Below, one piece after another: positions 18,592-27,345 of a DNA stretch of 64,000 nt. Source of the DNA: Bacillota bacterium (GTDB lineage: Bacteria > Bacillota > Clostridia > Acetivibrionales > DTU013). The position numbers and the translations under genes are program-made. The stretch covers positions 1-64,000 of the forward strand of contig JAEZRE010000010.1 in NCBI GenBank assembly GCA_023412915.1, given 5' to 3'. Each line of letters opens with the position of its first letter. Position 1 is the stretch's first letter. Below the pieces are notes generated by a model. That model was not told the DNA's origin and did not search any database. It saw only the letters and a list, made by a program, of their open reading frames with translations.

Positions 18592-20001
18592 TTATTTATC
18601 CCAGTATCCCTGCCACTTGCCGGCTGTCTTGTCTTCGAGTATCTTGACCATATCCTGCGCAGTCTTTTCACCCAGCCACAGTTTATCCATTTCAGGGCTG
18701 ATGGTCTGGTCTACGATAGGTCCAAAGTTCTTCAGGTCGACATTCTCAGGCGTGATAGAAATGTTCATTATTGAAGGAACTGCCTTGAGGAAGTCCGCGC
18801 TGTGCTTGTTCAGGTCAGACCACTGTTTGAATTTGCCGTCGTCCGAATAGTAGTTCTTCAGGTTCGGCAGATTCATCTTGAGCACGTTTTCATTCTGTTC
18901 GCCGTCAGTCACATACTGGAGGTATTTGAATGCAGCGTCCGGATATTTGGTGGTTGCCGACATCATGTAGCAGGATGCCCATGCGATCGAAACAGGTTTC
19001 TGCATTGTAGGATAAGGTGCTACGCCTACGTCGAAATTCTCTGTTACAAAGTTAACGTCATCCCAGGTACCGCTGGGAAGTATGCCGAGCTGTCCATTCA
19101 TCAGCATCGATGCTGATGCCGGAAGTGATTTCGTAACAGCGATGGAGGGAGACACATGATCCTTGTTCATAAGGTCGGAAATGTTCTGCATGACCTTGGT
19201 GGCTTCCGGACTGCCAAGTCCGAGTGCTTTTCCGTCCGTAGTAGCATAGGATGCATTATTGCTGTAGAGGAGCGTCATATTGTGGAGCCAGAAGGTGGGA
19301 GCCAGAATACCGTAAGTCTTGATAGATTTGGGATCGAATCCCGCCTCATCGGCATGCTTACCGTTTTTATCCGTTGTAATCTTCTTTGCCGCAGCTATCA
19401 TTTCGTCCCAAGTCCATGAGGAGCTTGCATCTGTGGACGGAAGAGCGATACCTGCATCCTGGAACAGTTTCTTATTATAGTATACCATCATGGTTGCAAG
19501 ACTGGAAGCAACGCCCCATATCTTGTTGTCGCTCGATTTGAACAATGATGCGCCTACATACCTGTCTTCAGGATTGACTCCCGCCTTTTCATAGAAAGGC
19601 CTGATGTCCTGGCCGATTCCCTTTTGTCCCCATTCAACGGGCAGGTACTCATTGATGTAAAAAATGTCCGGTGTGGAATTTGCTGCGATCAGAGTGTTGA
19701 TTTTGCTCAGGTAGTCGTCATACTTAATGACTTCACCCTTTACTTCGATATCGGGATTCGCTGCGTTGAATTTGGTTATGCTGTCCATATCGAGGTCTCT
19801 TTCAGAGCCTTCGCCCCATTTCAGGAAATTTATTACTGCCTTTTCCTTAGGCGCCTCCGATGTGGAAGCCGTAGCTGCCGCAGATGCCTCCGGGGCTGTC
19901 GATGACTGGGCTCCGTCGTTTTTAGCGGTACCGCAGCCCGCAAACATCGATAAGGATACTATTACCGGCAGAACAATACTTATAATTTTTCTACCTTTCA
20001 T
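18592..20001 (-). CDS. Extracellular solute-binding protein, family 1 (lipoprotein)
   Basis: This 469-residue lipoprotein has a signal peptide ending in SMFAGC (Cys23) and a short Ala/Ser/Thr-rich linker, then an SBP_bac_1 fold typical of oligosaccharide receptors. Two in-frame ATGs are nine bases apart; AAAGG abuts the first, so the second (20001) is better spaced. It is the first gene of the minus-strand operon with two permeases and a cytoplasmic glycosidase, so the ligand is likely an oligosaccharide or glycoside. It is divergent from the YesM/YesN genes, which probably control it. Confidence 0.9.
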   Translation of the reverse strand: MKGRKIISIVLPVIVSLSMFAGCGTAKNDGAQSSTAPEASAAATASTSEAPKEKAVINFLKWGEGSERDLDMDSITKFNAANPDIEVKGEVIKYDDYLSKINTLIAANSTPDIFYINEYLPVEWGQKGIGQDIRPFYEKAGVNPEDRYVGASLFKSSDNKIWGVASSLATMMVYYNKKLFQDAGIALPSTDASSSWTWDEMIAAAKKITTDKNGKHADEAGFDPKSIKTYGILAPTFWLHNMTLLYSNNASYATTDGKALGLGSPEATKVMQNISDLMNKDHVSPSIAVTKSLPASASMLMNGQLGILPSGTWDDVNFVTENFDVGVAPYPTMQKPVSIAWASCYMMSATTKYPDAAFKYLQYVTDGEQNENVLKMNLPNLKNYYSDDGKFKQWSDLNKHSADFLKAVPSIMNISITPENVDLKNFGPIVDQTISPEMDKLWLGEKTAQDMVKILEDKTAGKWQGYWDK

Positions 20002-20021
20002 TTTTTCCATCCTTTCTGAAT

Positions 20022-20057
20022 TTCGTAATTATACCTCTTTTTATATACCGTTACGAA
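20022..20057. promoter_or_regulatory. Minus-strand promoter with inverted repeat TTCGTAA-N22-TTACGAA
   Basis: A perfect TATAAT on the minus strand (20033-20028) drives the binding-protein operon. The -35 position at 17 bp reads TCGTAA, a poor match, and coincides with one arm of an exact 7-bp inverted repeat (20022-20028 and 20051-20057). A weak -35 covered by a repeat suits an activator-dependent promoter; the YesN-type regulator encoded divergently is the obvious candidate. Confidence 0.5.
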
Positions 20058-20177
20058 TGATAGAATAAAGCTGAGTGCTGGTCGACCCGTAATTAGTATA
20101 GCAAATGCATTTCAGGAGCAATGGTAATATTTTTAGCTTTGAACAGGTAAAATATTTAGTTCCGTGGGGTCCTCACC

Positions 20178-21974
20178 ATGAAGAAAATCATTTTGAATAT
20201 AAGAGAATCCTTCCGCAGATTGAAAATCAGAGATAAGGTGTTTATGCTGGTTTTGATGGCGACTTTTCTGTCGACTACCATCTTTTTCACCATATCCTAC
20301 TTCATATATCTCAATTCGGTCAAGACAAAGGCGCAAAGCTACAGCTACTATATGATCAGCCAGATGATCAAAAACACCGATTCCTATTTTAAAGGAATCG
20401 AGAGTATAGCCCTTTCGCTGGCATATAACCACTACATCCAGAAAATTGCCGACAGCAACGCGGATAACAAGGATTTCTATTCCTATCAGGATTCCGAGTA
20501 CATCGACAACGCGCTGAAACTCTTCGTCTATTCCAGGAGTAACCTGCAGATTGCAGTTTTTATGGAGAACGACGTCAGTTCCTTTTTTACGCTTTATACC
20601 AGTATCAATCAGAACCCGAACTACAATTTCAAGGAAGACAAATGGTATAGGGAAGCAAAGAACTCGAAGGAGCCAATGACCATTCTCCTCGACAACCCGC
20701 AGAACTATTACGCGGAAAAGGACAGAAAACCGGTATATACCATGGTTTACAAGATTCACAGCTCCTTTACCCAGGACGTGATCGGATACATACTGATGGA
20801 TATCGACAAGAAACAGTTCGAGGACTTTTTTAAAAACGAGTATCTGGACATAGCACATACCATCATATTGGATGAGAAGGGTAATACGGTGTACAGCTAC
20901 CCGGAAAACCCGTCCTTCAAGATCGCGCAATACCTGCCGAAGGATCAGAAGTGGGGGTACTTCAGCAAAACCATCAATTCGAACGAATATATGGTGATTT
21001 TCGGCACCTCCGAATATACAAAATGGAGAATTGTAAACATCCTGCCGTACAAATCGATCCTTAAGGATGTGGGCAATCTGAAAACGCTGTTCATATTGCT
21101 TTCACTGTCCCTGCTGGTGGTTACGCTCATAATCTCCTACCGGTTTTCGGCACGGATCACCAATCCTCTCGTGCAATTGTCCCGAGGCATGGAAAAAATC
21201 AAAAACGGCGAGTTTCAGTTCACCGTGCCGGCTGCGTCCGACGACGAGATCGGCGCGCTCGTACAGGACTTCAACAGCATGACGAATCAGATAGATTACC
21301 TGATGAAAAAGAACGAAACCATCGAGCTTATCCGTAAGGAGACCGAGCTTCAAGCGCTGCAGCAGCAGATCAACCCGCATTTCCTTTATAATACGCTTGA
21401 GATAGTGATCGGACTGTCCAGCGAGAACGAAAGTAAAAAGGTAATTGCGATATGCAAGAACCTGGGCAGCATGTTCCGGTACAATTTGAACAGTCAGCGG
21501 GTGGTATACATCCGGGACGAGCTGAGTCATGTCCGGAGCTATACACAGATACTCGAATACCGTTTCGAAGGCAAGTTCAAGGCGGCATATAATATCAATC
21601 CGGACGTTTACGAATACAAGACGGTGAAATTCATACTGCAGCCCTTTGTGGAAAACGCAATCAGCCACGGATTCAAAAACATCACCAGGGACGGCTTGTT
21701 ATCCTTGAATGTGGATTGGCATGAGGAACGGATCCGTTTCACCATTTCGGACAACGGGTCGGGAATCGATGAGGAAACACTGGGTACGATCAATTCCGCG
21801 CTGCTCCATTACGGCGGGAATTCCATCGAGAAATCCGACATACCGCAGCATCTTGGCATCATCAATGTATTTATGCGGCTAAAGCTGCTGTTTCAGGAAC
21901 GTTTCCGCTTCTCCATAGAAAGCGTGGCGGGTCGGGGAACCACTGTAATAATAGAGATACCGCCGATCACGTAG
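20178..21974 (+). CDS. YesM-type sensor histidine kinase
   Basis: The 598-residue kinase has a membrane helix at about 22-44, a large extracytoplasmic sensor region to about 300, a second membrane helix near 303-323, a HAMP segment, a His_kinase domain with phosphoacceptor His401 (QQINPHFLYNTL) and an HATPase domain (QPFVENAISHGF, DNGSGID). It is divergent from a sugar transporter operon and precedes its partner regulator. YesM/YesN systems of Firmicutes sense extracellular oligosaccharides; no separate binding protein is coupled to this kinase, unlike the LytS system at 6.9-9.4 kb. Confidence 0.92.
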   Translation: MKKIILNIRESFRRLKIRDKVFMLVLMATFLSTTIFFTISYFIYLNSVKTKAQSYSYYMISQMIKNTDSYFKGIESIALSLAYNHYIQKIADSNADNKDFYSYQDSEYIDNALKLFVYSRSNLQIAVFMENDVSSFFTLYTSINQNPNYNFKEDKWYREAKNSKEPMTILLDNPQNYYAEKDRKPVYTMVYKIHSSFTQDVIGYILMDIDKKQFEDFFKNEYLDIAHTIILDEKGNTVYSYPENPSFKIAQYLPKDQKWGYFSKTINSNEYMVIFGTSEYTKWRIVNILPYKSILKDVGNLKTLFILLSLSLLVVTLIISYRFSARITNPLVQLSRGMEKIKNGEFQFTVPAASDDEIGALVQDFNSMTNQIDYLMKKNETIELIRKETELQALQQQINPHFLYNTLEIVIGLSSENESKKVIAICKNLGSMFRYNLNSQRVVYIRDELSHVRSYTQILEYRFEGKFKAAYNINPDVYEYKTVKFILQPFVENAISHGFKNITRDGLLSLNVDWHEERIRFTISDNGSGIDEETLGTINSALLHYGGNSIEKSDIPQHLGIINVFMRLKLLFQERFRFSIESVAGRGTTVIIEIPPIT

Positions 21975-22072
21975 CCTTTTGCCTTGCTGCATATAAATTT
22001 TCCGGGTAAGCCGGGCGGATGGAGAAAATGAGAGTCCGTGCCCGAGGACCGGCAGAATCAGGGGTGGATGAA

Positions 22073-23689
22073 ATGTACCGCGTAATGATCGTAGACGATG
22101 AAAAATTCGTTAGAAAAAGTATAATAAACAGGATCGAATGGGAGCAGAGAGAGCTCTTCCTGGCCGGAGAGGCCGATAACGGCGCGGATGCCCTAGAGCT
22201 TGTCGGTTTGGTGAAACCGGATATCATACTGGTCGATATCAAAATGCCTATCATGAATGGGATCGAACTTATCCGGAAGGTGAAGATGGGCCATCCCGAT
22301 ATCTATTTCATCATTCTCAGCGGGTATGACGATTTCGAATATACAAAGGAAGCTATCAAACTTGGGATTACCAACTACATCAAGAAGCCGATCGACGAGA
22401 ACGAACTGAATGAGACATTGAGCCTGATCGTCGACCTTATAAGGCATCAAAAGGAAAACGAGGAGCAATTCCGGGATATTTCCAGGCAGATCAAAAAAAG
22501 CAAGGCCATTATGCATGAAAAATACCTGAACAATCTTCTGTATCGTCAATACAACCTTCTGTCGGAAGAAGGGATGGAATTCGCCTATGGTAATTTCAGC
22601 CTGCTGCTCGCTTACATAAAGCAAGCCCCCGGCGCGGAACGTGCACAGGGACCGGCGGTGGAAGCCGTTCAGCAGGGAGTATCGGACATTTTGAAGGCAA
22701 TACCGGATCCACGGTTGGACGCTTATGTCTTTCCCAACCCACTTCATCCTGAAGAAATACGTATCCTGCTCAACGGGGAATCGCTGTCCGGCCAAGCAGC
22801 CAGTATAGCCGTCAGGCTGCATAACTCGCTTCAGAAAGAGCTCTGCCCGGCGAAAGCCCGGTGCATTTCCATATCGGTAAGCGCCGACTGCAACCGGACG
22901 CAGTCGATTCCACAAATATACCTGCAATGTCTCGACCAGCTCAAGCGGAAGATCCTGCCGGGACAGCCGTCTGTGCTGCAAGGCGCGGATATGGTCTTGG
23001 CGGATTCCGTTTTTTCGGAGTTTGTATACCGCTCCGTCAACCTGCTCAAAGAATTCATGGAAAAAAGAGATTTGCAGAATGTCTATCGTACATTGGAAAA
23101 AATATTCGACGGCAGAAATGAAAAAAAATTCTCTGTCGCTTTACTGGAAAGCATTATACTGGAAATCCACAATACGATCAAAAGGTCTGTTGTGAAGCTT
23201 GACATACAGATTCCAGGGTTATCGGTCAATGACCTTTTTCAGCCGGATTATCTGCTGAAATTCGGCGACCTGGCAGAGCTGAAGCAGGACCTTGTTTCAT
23301 TGCTGAACCAGTTCCTGGGGCTGTCTCGCATCGAGGAGGGTACCTTGATAAACCGGATCCGGCAGTATATGCACGAGCATTATGCAGAAAACCTGTCATT
23401 GTCGAAAATAGCGCAGGAGCACTATCTGAACCCAAGTTACCTGTCGCAGCTGTTTAAAAGCAAGACCGGCGAAAACATCTCCCGGTTTCTCGAGGATATC
23501 AGGGTCGAAAAAGCCAGGGAACTTCTGTCGAGCCTCTCGGTTTCGGTCGTTGACGTCGCATTTCTGGTGGGATACAACGATGCGAGGTATTTCAGCAAGG
23601 TATTCAAGAAGAATACCGGCATGCTGCCATCCGTCTACCAGGAGAGGAACAATCCGGATGCCGTGCGTAAACAAACCGGACGTGATTGA
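22073..23689 (+). CDS. YesN-type response regulator with AraC DNA-binding domain
   Basis: The 538-residue regulator has a receiver domain with Asp55 (ILVDIKMPI), a long central region and a C-terminal double helix-turn-helix of the AraC family (LSLSKIAQEHYLNPSYLSQL; ARYFSKVFKKNTGMLPSVY). An in-frame ATG at 22019 exists, but AGGGGTGG correctly spaced before ATG 22073 and the conserved start MYRVMIVDDEK decide for 22073. It is 98 bases downstream of the YesM gene. Its likely target is the divergent sugar operon. Confidence 0.92.
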   Translation: MYRVMIVDDEKFVRKSIINRIEWEQRELFLAGEADNGADALELVGLVKPDIILVDIKMPIMNGIELIRKVKMGHPDIYFIILSGYDDFEYTKEAIKLGITNYIKKPIDENELNETLSLIVDLIRHQKENEEQFRDISRQIKKSKAIMHEKYLNNLLYRQYNLLSEEGMEFAYGNFSLLLAYIKQAPGAERAQGPAVEAVQQGVSDILKAIPDPRLDAYVFPNPLHPEEIRILLNGESLSGQAASIAVRLHNSLQKELCPAKARCISISVSADCNRTQSIPQIYLQCLDQLKRKILPGQPSVLQGADMVLADSVFSEFVYRSVNLLKEFMEKRDLQNVYRTLEKIFDGRNEKKFSVALLESIILEIHNTIKRSVVKLDIQIPGLSVNDLFQPDYLLKFGDLAELKQDLVSLLNQFLGLSRIEEGTLINRIRQYMHEHYAENLSLSKIAQEHYLNPSYLSQLFKSKTGENISRFLEDIRVEKARELLSSLSVSVVDVAFLVGYNDARYFSKVFKKNTGMLPSVYQERNNPDAVRKQTGRD

Positions 23690-23850
23690 ACCGTATCGAT
23701 ATTGTTATCGGTCAGCGGTGATGCCGGAGTATTCTTCCCGTAGGTTCAGGCAGTTACATAGGAGTGAATAATGGGGTGGATTGCGCGGAAGGATAATAAA
23801 TATCAAGTATTTCGCCGGGCGGCGGAAAAAGCGAGGCAGGTGCTCCTTTG

Positions 23851-24444
23851 ATGGCTGACTTTAAAATGGATCCCAGGGTCGATGAATTTTTGAGCAAGGC
23901 TAAAAAATGGCAGGAAGAATTTGAAAAATTAAGAATGATCCTCCTCGATTGCGGGCTGAACGAAGAACTCAAGTGGGGTAAGCCTTGTTACACGTTCCAG
24001 GGGAGCAACATTGTTCTGATTCATGGCTTTAAGGAATACTGCGCGCTTCTGTTTATGAAAGGCGCACTGTTGAAGGACGCCGAAGGCATCCTGGTCCAGC
24101 AGACTGAAAATGTACAGGCGGGGCGCCAGATCCGGTTCGCCGGTGTGAGGGAAATAGCCGAACTGGAGCCCGTCCTGAAAGACTATGTTAATGAAGCTAT
24201 CGAAGTTGAAAAAGCCGGCTTGGAAGTTAGCTTTAAAAAGAGTACTGAATTCGTTGTATCTGAGGAATTTCAAAAGAAACTGGATGGGAACCCTGACTTG
24301 AAGACCGCTTTCGAAGCATTGACGCCGGGACGGCAGAGAGCGTACCTTCTTTATTTTTCGGCGCCTAAGCAATCCAAGACCCGTGAGTCGAGAGTTGAAA
24401 AATATGTGCAGCAGATTCTTGCCGGAAAGGGAATAGACGACTAG
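23851..24444 (+). CDS. YdeI/OmpD-associated family protein with DUF1801-like N-terminus
   Basis: The 197-residue protein has an N-terminal DUF1801-like segment (LNEELKWGKPCYTFQGSNIVLI) and a C-terminal YdeI-type end (LTPGRQRAYLLYFSAPKQSKTRESRVEKYVQQILAG). Members are widespread in Bacteria and some affect antimicrobial peptide or polymyxin sensitivity, but no biochemical function is settled. The start is ATG 23851 with GAGG/CAGG upstream rather than the adjacent TTG. It stands alone, convergent with the ABC-2 permease gene. Confidence 0.85.
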   Translation: MADFKMDPRVDEFLSKAKKWQEEFEKLRMILLDCGLNEELKWGKPCYTFQGSNIVLIHGFKEYCALLFMKGALLKDAEGILVQQTENVQAGRQIRFAGVREIAELEPVLKDYVNEAIEVEKAGLEVSFKKSTEFVVSEEFQKKLDGNPDLKTAFEALTPGRQRAYLLYFSAPKQSKTRESRVEKYVQQILAGKGIDD

Positions 24445-24467
24445 CAGTTTTTCTCCTGCTATAAAGA

Positions 24468-25226
24468 TTAAGCTGCTTTGCGTTTATATGCCCTCATCGC
24501 AAATATATAAGCAATAACTATGATACCGACACACCACGCGAGGGCTGTCAAGATATCATTTCCGACGGGTTCAGAGTTCAGCAGCGAGCGAACCGCCTCG
24601 ACGATTGACGTTACAGGCTGATTCTCAGCGAATACGCGAACGACTTTCGGCATTGTTTCGGTCGGCACAAAAGCAGAACTGAGAAAGGGCAGGAAGATCA
24701 GTATATATGAGAACGAGGACGCGCCCTCCATAGATTTTGCCGTGAGCCCCGGAATGACCGCGATCCATGTCAGCGCAAGCGTGTATAGTACGAGTATTCC
24801 CGCTGCCGCGAGCCAGTTAAGTATTCCCGCGCTTGAACGGAAGCCCATGATTAACGCAACGAGGAAAATAACCACGACGGTAAGCATGTTGGAAACAAGG
24901 GAGGTCAGTACATGACTCCACAGAATCGATGAACGGCTGATAGGCATGGAATTGAACCGCGAGAAAAGCCCTTTCTGCATATCCGTAAACAGCCGGAAGG
25001 CAGTGTACGCTATGCCGGACGCGATAGCCATCAACAGTATCCCCGGCAGTTGATAATTAATATAATTCACGTCGGCGCTCATACTCGTTTTTACCGCGCC
25101 TCCGAACACATAGACAAACATCAACATCATTGCAATCGGCGTTAGCGCCACCGTGATAATAGTGTCCGGGCTGCGCAATATATGCTTCATTAAGCGCCCG
25201 GTCAGTACTCCTGTATTGTTTTTCAT
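24468..25226 (-). CDS. ABC-2 type efflux permease (DrrB-like)
   Basis: A 252-residue membrane protein with six predicted helices and the ABC2_membrane signature region in its second half (FLPFLSSAFVPTETMP ... ENQPVTSIVEAVRSLL). It pairs with the ATPase encoded immediately upstream, whose stop overlaps this start by four bases. DrrAB-type pairs export drugs or lipids; with a PadR regulator in the same operon, inducible export of a toxic compound is likely. Confidence 0.9.
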   Translation of the reverse strand: MKNNTGVLTGRLMKHILRSPDTIITVALTPIAMMLMFVYVFGGAVKTSMSADVNYINYQLPGILLMAIASGIAYTAFRLFTDMQKGLFSRFNSMPISRSSILWSHVLTSLVSNMLTVVVIFLVALIMGFRSSAGILNWLAAAGILVLYTLALTWIAVIPGLTAKSMEGASSFSYILIFLPFLSSAFVPTETMPKVVRVFAENQPVTSIVEAVRSLLNSEPVGNDILTALAWCVGIIVIAYIFAMRAYKRKAA

Positions 25227-25984
25227 TTTATTTGACCTCCTTTACCGATGATCGCAAGGAAAATCTCCTCAAGTGTCGGCTCTTTTTCGATATATTCTTT
25301 TTTTACTGGCGGAAACAGCTTTTTGAGTTCTTCAAGCGTCCCGTCGACAATAATTTTACCCTCGTTCAGTATTGCGATTTTGTTGGCAAGCTGTTCCGCT
25401 TCATCCAGATACTGTGTTGTGAGCAGAATCGTCACGCCGCTGCTTGCAAGCTCCTTTATGGTTTTCCAGACCTCAAGCCGCCCTTCCGGGTCAAGCCCTG
25501 TTGTCGGCTCGTCAAGAAAGATGACGGCAGGAGTTCCCACAAGGCTCATCGCTATATCCAGCCTGCGTCTCATGCCTCCGGAATACGTAACAGACCGTTT
25601 GTTTGCCGCGTCGGTGAGTCCAAAGCGCTTGAGCAGGTCGTCGGCAACTTGCACTGGGTTGGGAACATTCCTTAGCTTTGCGATCAGTAAAATGTTTTCC
25701 CGTCCGGTCAGTACCTCGTCCACAGCGGCGAACTGCCCGGTCAGGCTGATATTTCCACGCACCTTTCCCGGCTGACGCGAAACGTCGAAGCCGCAGACGC
25801 CTGCGGTTCCCGCGTCAGGTTTCAGAAGTGTCGAAAGGATGTTGACCGTCGTGGTCTTGCCTGCGCCGTTGGAGCCGAGCAGCGCGAAAATCTCGCCGCG
25901 CCGGACTTCAAAATTAACGCCTTTCAGGACTTCTTTGTCCTTGAAAGATTTTCGTAAACCTTTTACTTCAATTACTTTTTCCAT
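25223..25984 (-). CDS. ABC-2 efflux ATPase (DrrA/CcmA-like)
   Basis: The 253-residue cytoplasmic ATPase has Walker A LGSNGAGKTTT (residues 35-45), signature YSGGMRRRLDIAMSL, Walker B VIFLDEPTTGLDP and switch His replaced by Gln in LLTTQYLDEA, which is normal in this family. It ends with the DrrA-like C-terminal extension. It is preceded by a 15-base gap after a DUF1048 gene and overlaps the permease gene, so the PadR-DUF1048-DUF1048-ATPase-permease set forms one operon. Confidence 0.92.
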   Translation of the reverse strand: MEKVIEVKGLRKSFKDKEVLKGVNFEVRRGEIFALLGSNGAGKTTTVNILSTLLKPDAGTAGVCGFDVSRQPGKVRGNISLTGQFAAVDEVLTGRENILLIAKLRNVPNPVQVADDLLKRFGLTDAANKRSVTYSGGMRRRLDIAMSLVGTPAVIFLDEPTTGLDPEGRLEVWKTIKELASSGVTILLTTQYLDEAEQLANKIAILNEGKIIVDGTLEELKKLFPPVKKEYIEKEPTLEEIFLAIIGKGGQIK

Positions 25985-25999
25985 CTTGGTGTCCCCCTC

Positions 26000-26350
26000 T
26001 CACTTTGCTTTATCTGTGAACTTTTTCATGGCTTTGCCAACTGATTGGTCAACGGATTCCTGACAGATGTCAGCGTAAGTTTTTGAATCCTTGATCAGCT
26101 CGTCGCAGAAAGCAGCCACGTCACTGCCGGTCACTTCGAGCACACCCTTCCCCAGGGAGGCGCCTTCTTTGAACAGATCGACGATCCCCGATAACAGGTC
26201 CGTCCCTTCGGTTAGCTCAACAGGGCCGACCTTGAAGAGATATTTTTGAAGCTCTTTGTAAACAATCTGATAATCCTGGGGGAGAGCATTGACACGCGCC
26301 ATATGTGCCCGCCATTCTTTTTTGCCTTCGATGATATCCTGTATTTTCAT
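26000..26350 (-). CDS. DUF1048 family protein (second copy)
   Basis: A 116-residue soluble helical protein opening MKIQDIIEGKKEWRAHMARV, typical of DUF1048. The family is usually encoded next to PadR regulators and ABC transporters in Firmicutes. The neighbouring gene encodes a related protein of nearly the same length, so the pair looks like a tandem duplication that has diverged; this copy keeps the LPQDYQIVYKELQKYLF motif. An AGGAGG site precedes the ATG. No activity is known. Confidence 0.85.
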   Translation of the reverse strand: MKIQDIIEGKKEWRAHMARVNALPQDYQIVYKELQKYLFKVGPVELTEGTDLLSGIVDLFKEGASLGKGVLEVTGSDVAAFCDELIKDSKTYADICQESVDQSVGKAMKKFTDKAK

Positions 26351-26407
26351 TTTATCCTCCTATTGAATGTTTAAATGTAATCCGCGCCGTAGGCGCTAAA
26401 CATTCTG

Positions 26408-26755
26408 CTATTTGCCTAGTTTTTTAGCGATATTATTGTTGAGCTGCTCCCGCCACTTGTCACGATAGGACTTTGCCCCTTCTTCGCCGGCCAGCGCCGA
26501 GCAGAAGCCTTTTATATCGTCGCCCAAAACCTCCTGGACGCTCTGACCGTCCGCCGCCGTTTCTTCTAGCAGACAAAGTACGCCGTCAAGGATCGGCATG
26601 AGGTTTCGGCCGGTGAGATCCGAGTGCGGCCAAAGGTTGGCTTTGATTTCCTCCCACGCCGCCTGATAATCAGCCGGCAGATTTTTAGTCCGCGATTCAA
26701 AAGCTTTAAATTCTTTAGTAATGTCGTTGCCTGTGATTTTATCCCAGAAATTCAT
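26408..26755 (-). CDS. DUF1048 family protein (first copy)
   Basis: The 115-residue product shares with the downstream copy the order of an xxLPADYQxxWEEIKxxLW helix, a LMPILDGVLCLLEE helix and a VLGDDIKGFCSAL helix. It overlaps the end of the PadR gene by 17 bases, so translation is probably coupled to that of the regulator. This and its partner may act as accessory or sensory proteins for the PadR repressor; that is inference from gene order only. Confidence 0.85.
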   Translation of the reverse strand: MNFWDKITGNDITKEFKAFESRTKNLPADYQAAWEEIKANLWPHSDLTGRNLMPILDGVLCLLEETAADGQSVQEVLGDDIKGFCSALAGEEGAKSYRDKWREQLNNNIAKKLGK

Positions 26756-27077
26756 TGCCTTTCTCCTTTAACTCATTGATTTTCGATGCTACGAACTCCC
26801 ATCTTTCCCAGAACTTCCGCAGTTCCTCGCGTCCCTCGTCGTTAAGTGCGTAAAATTTTCGCGGCGGTCCCATATCGGATGGCTTTTTCGTAATTTCAAC
26901 CAGCTTGTTTTTCTCAAGACGCACCAGGATTGTATAAACCGTCCCATCCACGACGTCCGAAAACCCGAGGGCGTTCAGCCGCCGCGTGATCTCGTAACCG
27001 TAGATTTCCTCATGGCTGATGATTTCAAGCACACAGCCTTCCAGTACGCCTTTAAGCATTTCCGTAAGGTTCTCCAA
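26739..27077 (-). CDS. PadR family transcriptional regulator
   Basis: The 112-residue protein has the N-terminal PadR winged helix: LEIISHEEIYGYEITRRLN, DVVDGTVYTILVRLEKNKLV and the wing containing GPPRKFYALNDEGREEL. PadR proteins repress divergent or own operons and are released by small ligands. The start codon is TTG at 27077, with AGGAGGGG seven bases upstream. The promoter just upstream overlaps an inverted repeat, which suggests autoregulation of this gene and the efflux genes behind it. Confidence 0.92.
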   Translation of the reverse strand: MENLTEMLKGVLEGCVLEIISHEEIYGYEITRRLNALGFSDVVDGTVYTILVRLEKNKLVEITKKPSDMGPPRKFYALNDEGREELRKFWERWEFVASKINELKEKGNEFLG

Positions 27078-27092
27078 TGTAACCCCTCCTTA

Positions 27093-27164
27093 CTATTCTG
27101 TATAACCGGTATGCAGTATAACTGATTACTGGTATATAGTAACGCAGAATAGTGTGGCTGTCAA
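27093..27164 (-). promoter_or_regulatory. PadR operon promoter with inverted-repeat operator
   Basis: On the minus strand TTGACA (27164-27159) is followed after 17 bp by TACTAT. CTATTCTG at 27093-27100 and its exact complement CAGAATAG at 27145-27152 bracket the promoter start region, and ACCGGTAT/ACTGGTAT repeats lie between. This is a likely PadR binding region. The site is not the canonical ATGT-N8-ACAT. Confidence 0.55.
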
Positions 27165-27345
27165 GGGGCATTTTGTATTTTTCAGGTTGCTTTTGTTATG
27201 AACGTTATAGACAGTGCTTTACAGTATATTGAAAATCTTGGCAGATTGAGGTATTTTATTAAGATAACAGTTGATATAGGTGAATAAAGATAATTTATGG
27301 CATCGATTTTTTAGCTGTTATTACTTATATGAAGGAGAAAAAAAT

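Noticed and set aside
27280..27345. N-terminal extension of the serine hydrolase as a signal peptide
   Set aside because: The extension lacks a ribosome site and a hydrophobic core. AAGGAG directly precedes the ATG at 27346.
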